In this document: positions 10,601 to 14,156 of the stretch, piece by piece
How positions within the stretch are numbered: position 1 is the stretch's first letter
How the letters are laid out: each line of letters opens with the position of its first letter
DNA from: SHZI01 sp964371995
GTDB taxonomy: Bacteria > Pseudomonadota > Gammaproteobacteria > Steroidobacterales > GCA-2729495
Assembly (NCBI GenBank): GCA_964371995.1
Contig: CAYJPG010000076.1
Location: 1 to 14,156, forward strand
Direction: 5' to 3'
DNA: 14,156 nucleotides
Program-made: the position numbers and the translations under genes
Notes under the pieces: generated by a model
Database searches by the model: none
What the model saw: the letters and a program-made list of their open reading frames with translations, nothing else
Told to the model about the DNA's origin: nothing

Positions 10601-11697
10601 AGTCGGGTGACAGATGAGTCGATTCGCAGGGTGTTCGAGATGTACGGACCGCGATCCAGATCGTTCACATAAAGTGTCTGGATATGCTTCACGCCCTTTT
10701 CGACAAACTGATCGACCATCGCCAGGGTCAGTTCGTCGTTGGCACGCGCGAGCAGTTCGCCGGTGGCCTTGTCGACGACGTCGTGAGCGAGAATCTTGCC
10801 TTCCAGGTATTCCCTGGGAACCTCAAGGGTCTTGGCGCCAGCGTCCTCAAGCTCGCGGACGTGGCGGGCGCTGATTCTGCGACCTTCTTCGACAATCAGC
10901 TTGCGGCCGATCTTGATATCAAATGTCGCGGTGTCACCACGCAAACGCTGCGGGACAAGCCCGAACTCAAATCCCTTCGAGGAAAGGTAGAAGTCGTTTT
11001 TCTCAAAGAAGAGATCAAGCATCTCCTGATTCGAAAGGTTGAGCGCACGCAGGATGATCGTGACAGGCAGCTTGCGCCGCCGATCGATTCGGGCAAACAC
11101 GCAATCCTTTGGATCAAACTCAAAATCCAGCCATGACCCGCGGTAGGGAATGATTCTTGCCGAGAAAAGCAGCTTGCCCGACGAATGGGTCTTGCCCTTG
11201 TCATGGTCAAAAAACACGCCAGGCGAACGGTGCAACTGGGATACAATCACCCGCTCCGTACCGTTCACCACAAAAGTACCGTGCTCGGTCATCAGCGGCA
11301 TTTCGCCGAGATAGACCTCCTGCTCACGGACTTCTTTGACGACTTTCTTGCTCGCTGACGCTTCCTTGTCATAAATGACCAGGCGTACCTGCACGCGCAG
11401 GGGAGCTGCATAGGTTAGCCCCCGCAGCTGGCATTCCTTGACGTCAAAAACCGGCTCACCCAGCCGATAGCTGAGGTATTCGAGTGCGGCGCTACCGGAG
11501 TAGCTGATGATCGGAAACACGCTCTTGAAAGCGGCGTGCAGGCCGATGTCATTGCGGCCCTCAACAGACTTGTCTTCCTGCAAGAACTTCTTGTAGGAAT
11601 CAACCTGGATGGAGAGGAGAGGAGGAACACCAAGGATGCTCGGCCGTTTGCCAAAATCCTTGCGGATACGCTTCTTGTCGGTAAAGGAAAAAGTCAT
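7618..11697 (-). CDS. rpoB: RNA polymerase beta subunit
   Basis: Beta forms one pincer of RNA polymerase and contributes to the active site and the rifampicin pocket. The 1359 residues align with E. coli beta (1342) from [12 protein letters not shown] to [11 protein letters not shown]. The rifampicin region [22 protein letters not shown] through LSVYAR is wild type, with the residues equivalent to His526 and Ser531 near 532 and 537, so no common resistance change is present. The active-site stretch [15 protein letters not shown] and the C-terminal [27 protein letters not shown] clamp region are intact. The extra length lies mainly in the lineage-variable insertion around [17 protein letters not shown]. 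The ATG is preceded by AGAGG at about nine bases. The gene follows rplL after 156 bases holding a strong hairpin and precedes rpoC by 59. Confidence 0.99.
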   Translation of the reverse strand: [1359 protein letters not shown]

Positions 11698-11747
11698 GAC
11701 GCAGCACCTCTGTCAGGGCACCCGTAGTCGGAATACGGAGCAAAGCA

Positions 11748-11782
11748 GGCCACGGCCGGCACTTGCAGTGCCGACCGTTGCC
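11748..11782 (-). promoter_or_regulatory. Long hairpin in the rplL-rpoB gap, possible attenuator or RNase III site
   Basis: The RNA would form an 11-pair stem with one G-U pair, CGGTCGGCACT/AGTGCCGGCCG, with loop GCA (11777-11753). It is extended by an A-U pair, one A-G mismatch and three further pairs (GGC/GCC) to 11782 and 11748. No T run follows, so it is not a simple intrinsic terminator. In E. coli the same gap holds a partial terminator and an RNase III site that set stalk protein output above polymerase output. A similar role here is inference from position and stem length. Confidence 0.55.
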
Positions 11783-11853
11783 ACAAACTCCCAAATCGCA
11801 TCAGCGCGAGCCTCACAGCCCGCACAGGCCATAAAGCATCAGCCTGCAACCGC

Positions 11854-12231
11854 TCACTTGATCTCTGCAGTGGCGCCGGCTTCTTCGAGCTGCTTCTTGA
11901 TGGCCGCCGCGTCGTCTTTCGAGACGCCTTCCTTGACGACCGACGGCGCGCCCTCTACCAGATCCTTGGCTTCTTTCAGACCGAGGCTGGTAATCGTACG
12001 GATCGCCTTGATGACGCCGACCTTGTTTTCGCCGAAGGCCTTGAGGGTCACCGTGAATTCAGTCTGCTCCTCGACTGCAGCAGCGGCAACAGCGCCACCC
12101 GCGGCAGCGACGGCTACCGGCGCAGCGGCTGATACACCCCACGAATCTTCGAGCATCTTCACGAGCTCGACGATCTCCATAATTGGCTTGGCGCTCAGTT
12201 CGCTGAGCAGTTCCTGGTTCGAAAGAGCCAT
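11854..12231 (-). CDS. rplL: 50S ribosomal protein L7/L12
   Basis: L7/L12 forms the flexible dimers of the ribosomal stalk that recruit EF-Tu, EF-G and other GTPase factors. The 125-residue protein has the standard plan: an N-terminal dimerisation domain (LSNQELLSELSAKPIMEIVELVKMLEDSWGV), an Ala/Gly/Val-rich hinge near 33-55, and the C-terminal factor-binding domain with KVGVIKAIRTITSLGLKEAKDLVEGAP and KEGVSKDDAAAIKKQLEEAGA. I chose the ATG at 12231 because AAGGAG lies eight bases upstream. A TTG two codons earlier is in frame but poorly placed. The gene follows rplJ after 65 bases, as is usual. No separate promoter or terminator stands out between them. Confidence 0.98.
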   Translation of the reverse strand: MALSNQELLSELSAKPIMEIVELVKMLEDSWGVSAAAPVAVAAAGGAVAAAAVEEQTEFTVTLKAFGENKVGVIKAIRTITSLGLKEAKDLVEGAPSVVKEGVSKDDAAAIKKQLEEAGATAEIK

Positions 12232-12296
12232 GGTCAAATCTCCTTGAGTACTTAATTAAGTCGGGTTATCCGAATACGGTAAAAACTGATGCAGCC

Positions 12297-12824
12297 TCAG
12301 GCGACCTCTTCTGCCTTCCCGCGCGCCGCGAGCACCCGCGCAACAAGTGCGGGGGGCTCTGCAAGCGTACGGACCAGCTTGGAAGCTGGCGCCAGAAAGA
12401 CACCGAGCAGCATGGCCCGGGCCTGATCCAGCGTAGGCAGACTCGCTAGCCGCTCCAGATCAGCCGGACCATAGAGCACGCCACCGATGGCGACGGCTTT
12501 GGTAACCAGCTTTTCATTGATCTTGGCGAAATCCCTGAATACCCGGGCAGCAGCGCCCGGATCTTCGCGGGAAAACGCCAGAATGAGCGGCCCCTTGAGG
12601 GTCTCCTTGAGGCATGCAAACTCGGTGCCTTCAACGGCCCGTTTGGCGAGGGTGTTCTTGACCACACGGACGTAGACGCCCTGACTGCGGGCCTTGGCCC
12701 GCAGATCGGTAATCTGCGCCACTGACATACCGCGATACTCAGCCGCTATGGCTGACAGCGCGGATGCGGCGATCACGTTCACCTCTTCGACAAGAGCCTG
12801 CTTGTCTTCGAGTCGCAATGCCAT
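12297..12824 (-). CDS. rplJ: 50S ribosomal protein L10
   Basis: L10 anchors the L7/L12 dimers to 23S rRNA at the base of the stalk. It is also the translational repressor of its own operon, binding its leader as the L10-L12 complex. The 175-residue protein begins MALRLEDKQALVEEV as in E. coli and contains YRGMSVAQITDLRAKAR, GVYVRVVKNTLAKRAVEGT and PGAAARVFRDFAK. The C-terminal helix that carries L12 dimers (LVRTLAEPPALVARVLAARGKAEE) is about ten residues longer than in E. coli. The ATG follows AGGAG at six bases. The gene lies 308 bases after rplA, and that gap holds the L10 leader RNA. Confidence 0.98.
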   Translation of the reverse strand: MALRLEDKQALVEEVNVIAASALSAIAAEYRGMSVAQITDLRAKARSQGVYVRVVKNTLAKRAVEGTEFACLKETLKGPLILAFSREDPGAAARVFRDFAKINEKLVTKAVAIGGVLYGPADLERLASLPTLDQARAMLLGVFLAPASKLVRTLAEPPALVARVLAARGKAEEVA

Positions 12825-12853
12825 CGTTCACTCCTGATGCGAAAGTCACTGTC

Positions 12854-12898
12854 GCCGCCGTTCGCCCATGTGGCGAAACTTGCGGCTCCGATGGCGGC
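12854..12898 (-). promoter_or_regulatory. Hairpin upstream of the rplJ ribosome binding site
   Basis: A two-part stem lies 30 to 74 bases upstream of the rplJ ATG. The inner stem is TTCGCC/GGCGAA with a five-base loop (12861-12877). The outer stem is GCCGCC/GGCGGC (12854-12859 with 12893-12898), with an asymmetric internal loop. It lies between the L10-binding core and the Shine-Dalgarno sequence and could pass on repressor binding to translation initiation. The stems are seen in the sequence; the role is inference. Confidence 0.4.
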
Positions 12899-12929
12899 CG
12901 TCACCAGGTCGTACTGATTCGGGTAACAC

Positions 12930-13006
12930 CATCTGCGCAGGCCACTTCAAGCAAGGCCATTAAGGCGTCAGGGAAAGCACCCTTTCGCCACCTGCGGTCT
13001 TCGATG
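12930..13006 (-). ncRNA. L10 leader RNA (autoregulatory element of rplJL)
   Basis: The minus strand reads CATCGAAGACCGCAGG (13006-12991), then two internal hairpins, then CCTGCGCAGATGG. CGCAGG pairs with CCTGCG (12996-12991 with 12941-12936), and CATC pairs with GATG (13006-13003 with 12933-12930), leaving GAAGAC and CA as an internal loop. This is the arrangement of the proteobacterial L10 leader. The inner arm is GGCG/CGCC with GAAAG/CTTTC and loop GGTG (12989-12964). A second arm, GGCC/GGCC, lies at about 12958-12940. The L10-L12 complex is known to bind such leaders and repress rplJL translation. A further hairpin upstream (CCGGAGGTTC pairing with GAACTT and CCGG, 13071-13044) may stack on it. 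Confidence 0.8.
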
Positions 13007-13132
13007 TTGCGTTCGTCGAGCCCTGTAGCTGGACTCTGCGAAACCGGCTGAAGTTCAAATCGAACCTCCGGCCTTCATCACCGGCAACCCTGCCTTACGG
13101 AGCTGCGCGGCCATTTCTTGCTGACAGCGGCG

Positions 13133-13812
13133 TCAGATATCCAGGCTGGCCTGATCGATCATCACGCCCGGCCCCATAGTTGAGGACACGGTCAGACGCT
13201 TCAGATACTGGCCCTTTGCCGCTGGCGGCTTCACCTTCTTGATGTCGCTCAGCAGCGCGAGCAGATTGTCACGCAGTGCAGCGACATCGAAACTTGCCTT
13301 GCCGATCGGGCAGTGCACGACACCACCTTTGTCAGCACGGAAACGGACCTGGCCGGCTTTAGCGTTGCGCACGGCGGTCTCGACATCCTGGGTCACCGTT
13401 CCGACCTTGGGATTCGGCATCAAGCCACGCGGACCCAGAATACGACCAAGCTGACCGACGATCCGCATGGCATCAGGCGTGGCAATCACCGTATCGAAGT
13501 CGATGGATCCGGCCTTCATCTGCTCAGCGANNNNNNNNNNCCTGCTGCCCGCGCCTTGTCAGCGTTCTGCCCCTGGGCAAATACCGCAACCCGGACGGTC
13601 TTGCCCGTACCATGAGGCAGCAGGGCGGAACCGCGCACGACCTGATCAGATTTCTTTGCGTCAATACCGAGATTGACGGCAACATCAACCGTCTCGGCAA
13701 ACTTGGCTGTGGCCAGCTCCTTGACCAGCGCCAGCGCCTCATCAATCGAATAGTTCTTTTCGGCAGAGACTTTGCCCTGCCATGCCTTGGTACGTTTGCT
13801 TTGAGCCGACAT
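13133..13812 (-). CDS. rplA: 50S ribosomal protein L1 (interrupted by assembly gap)
   Basis: L1 binds 23S rRNA at the mobile L1 stalk, which helps deacylated tRNA leave the E site. In E. coli it also represses rplKA translation. The first 91 residues (KRTKAWQGKV, ATAKFAETVDVAVNLGIDAKKSDQ, LPHGTGKTVRVAVF) and the C-terminal part (LAEQMKAGSIDFDTVIATPDAMR, GPRGLMPNPKVGTV, TMGPGVMIDQASLDI) are both clear. They are separated by ten N. With the N counted as bases the two halves are out of frame. Alignment with E. coli L1 predicts about 26 missing bases, giving 231 residues (E. coli 234). The ATG at 13812 lies one base after the rplK stop, with GGAGGG eight bases upstream, so the two genes are probably coupled. 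Confidence 0.95.
13531..13540. other. Assembly gap (ten N) inside rplA
   Basis: The ten N replace the codons for the segment equivalent to AELVGMED in E. coli L1. Flanking codons are GG- on one side and -TC GCT GAG CAG on the other. The gap must be two bases more than a multiple of three to keep L1 in frame, so ten is a placeholder length. Confidence 0.97.
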
Positions 13813-13813
13813 C

Positions 13814-14156
13814 TCAAACGCCCTCCACATCAAGGCCCATACTGCGGGCGCTGCCCGCAATCGTACGGACTGCGGCATCCAGCCCGGCCGCCGTGAGATC
13901 CGGCATTTTTGCCTTGGCAATTTCTTCAAGCTGCTGGCGCGAAACCTTGCCGACCTTCTTGGTATTCGGGGTGCCACTGCCCTTATCCAGACCAAGGGCT
14001 TTCTTCAGCAGAATCGCAGCCGGCGGCGTCTTGATGACGAAAGTGAAGCTGCGGTCGTTATAGACGGTGATCACCACCGGCATAATCAGCCCGGCTTCCA
14101 TTTTCTGCGTCTGCGCATTAAACGCCTTGCAGAACTCCATGATATTGACTCCGGCC
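13814..14156 (-). CDS. rplK: 50S ribosomal protein L11, 5' end outside window
   Basis: L11 binds the GTPase-associated region of 23S rRNA, where it contacts EF-G and is needed for RelA activation; it is also the thiostrepton site. The window holds the last 113 codons, beginning AGVNIMEFCKAFNAQTQ and ending ARSMGLDVEGV. About 30 N-terminal residues, including the proline-rich factor-interacting face, lie outside. The Met in NIMEF (ATG at 14140) is internal, because the reading frame and the homology continue upstream to the edge. The C-terminal rRNA-binding domain is complete, with TKKVGKVSRQQLEEIAKAKMPDL. The TGA stop is followed after one base by the rplA ATG. Confidence 0.98.
   Translation of the reverse strand, partial: AGVNIMEFCKAFNAQTQKMEAGLIMPVVITVYNDRSFTFVIKTPPAAILLKKALGLDKGSGTPNTKKVGKVSRQQLEEIAKAKMPDLTAAGLDAAVRTIAGSARSMGLDVEGV

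Noticed and set aside
12247..12260. AT-rich palindrome CTTAATTAAG in the rplJ-rplL gap
   Set aside because: It is a short perfect palindrome with no loop and no T tract, so it is neither a terminator nor a recognised operator.
13050..13090. Possible rplJ promoter TTGCCG, 17 bases, TTCGAT
   Set aside because: The -35 match is fair, but the -10 box matches only three of six consensus bases and overlaps a hairpin of the L10 leader region.

Overview
The window is a stretch of core information-processing genes from a proteobacterium, most likely a gammaproteobacterium. Beta and beta' resemble the E. coli subunits along their whole length, and beta' carries the long proteobacterial insertion in the trigger loop. 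The rplJ leader has the gamma/beta-type L10-binding motif. This is not an enterobacterium, because the rpoBC cluster runs straight into the str operon, whereas E. coli keeps the two far apart. A run of ten N in rplA and a one-base frameshift in rpoC point to a draft or metagenomic assembly.

Every gene reads on the minus strand. From the right end the transcription order is rplK (5' end outside the window), rplA, rplJ, rplL, rpoB, rpoC, rpsL, rpsG, fusA. A start codon for one further gene sits at the left edge. The products are four proteins of the 50S L1 and L10-L12 stalks and GTPase-associated centre, the two large RNA polymerase subunits, 30S proteins S12 and S7, and elongation factor G.

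Control elements sit in the few wide gaps. The 308-base rplA-rplJ gap holds an L10 leader RNA and a second hairpin close to the rplJ ribosome binding site. The 156-base rplL-rpoB gap holds a long GC-rich hairpin, in the place where E. coli has an attenuator and an RNase III site. The 233-base rpoC-rpsL gap holds a near-consensus sigma70 promoter (TTGACA, 18 bases, TAAAAT) with a GC-rich discriminator. It is followed by a leader of about 178 bases with three hairpins, the last ending in eight T. This looks like a str-operon attenuator that may also end the rpoBC transcript. The other gaps are short (1 to 65 bases) and hold mainly ribosome binding sites.

The points most worth a second look are the rpoC frameshift, the attenuator-like rpsL leader with a 22-codon ORF running through it, the 13-base rpsL-rpsG gap that leaves no room for an E. 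coli-type S7 site, and an EF-G whose domain IV tip loops differ from the usual family sequence. I see no mobile element, CRISPR array, tRNA, rRNA or obvious transferred gene, and no evidence of a wholly new system beyond the candidate leader regulation.
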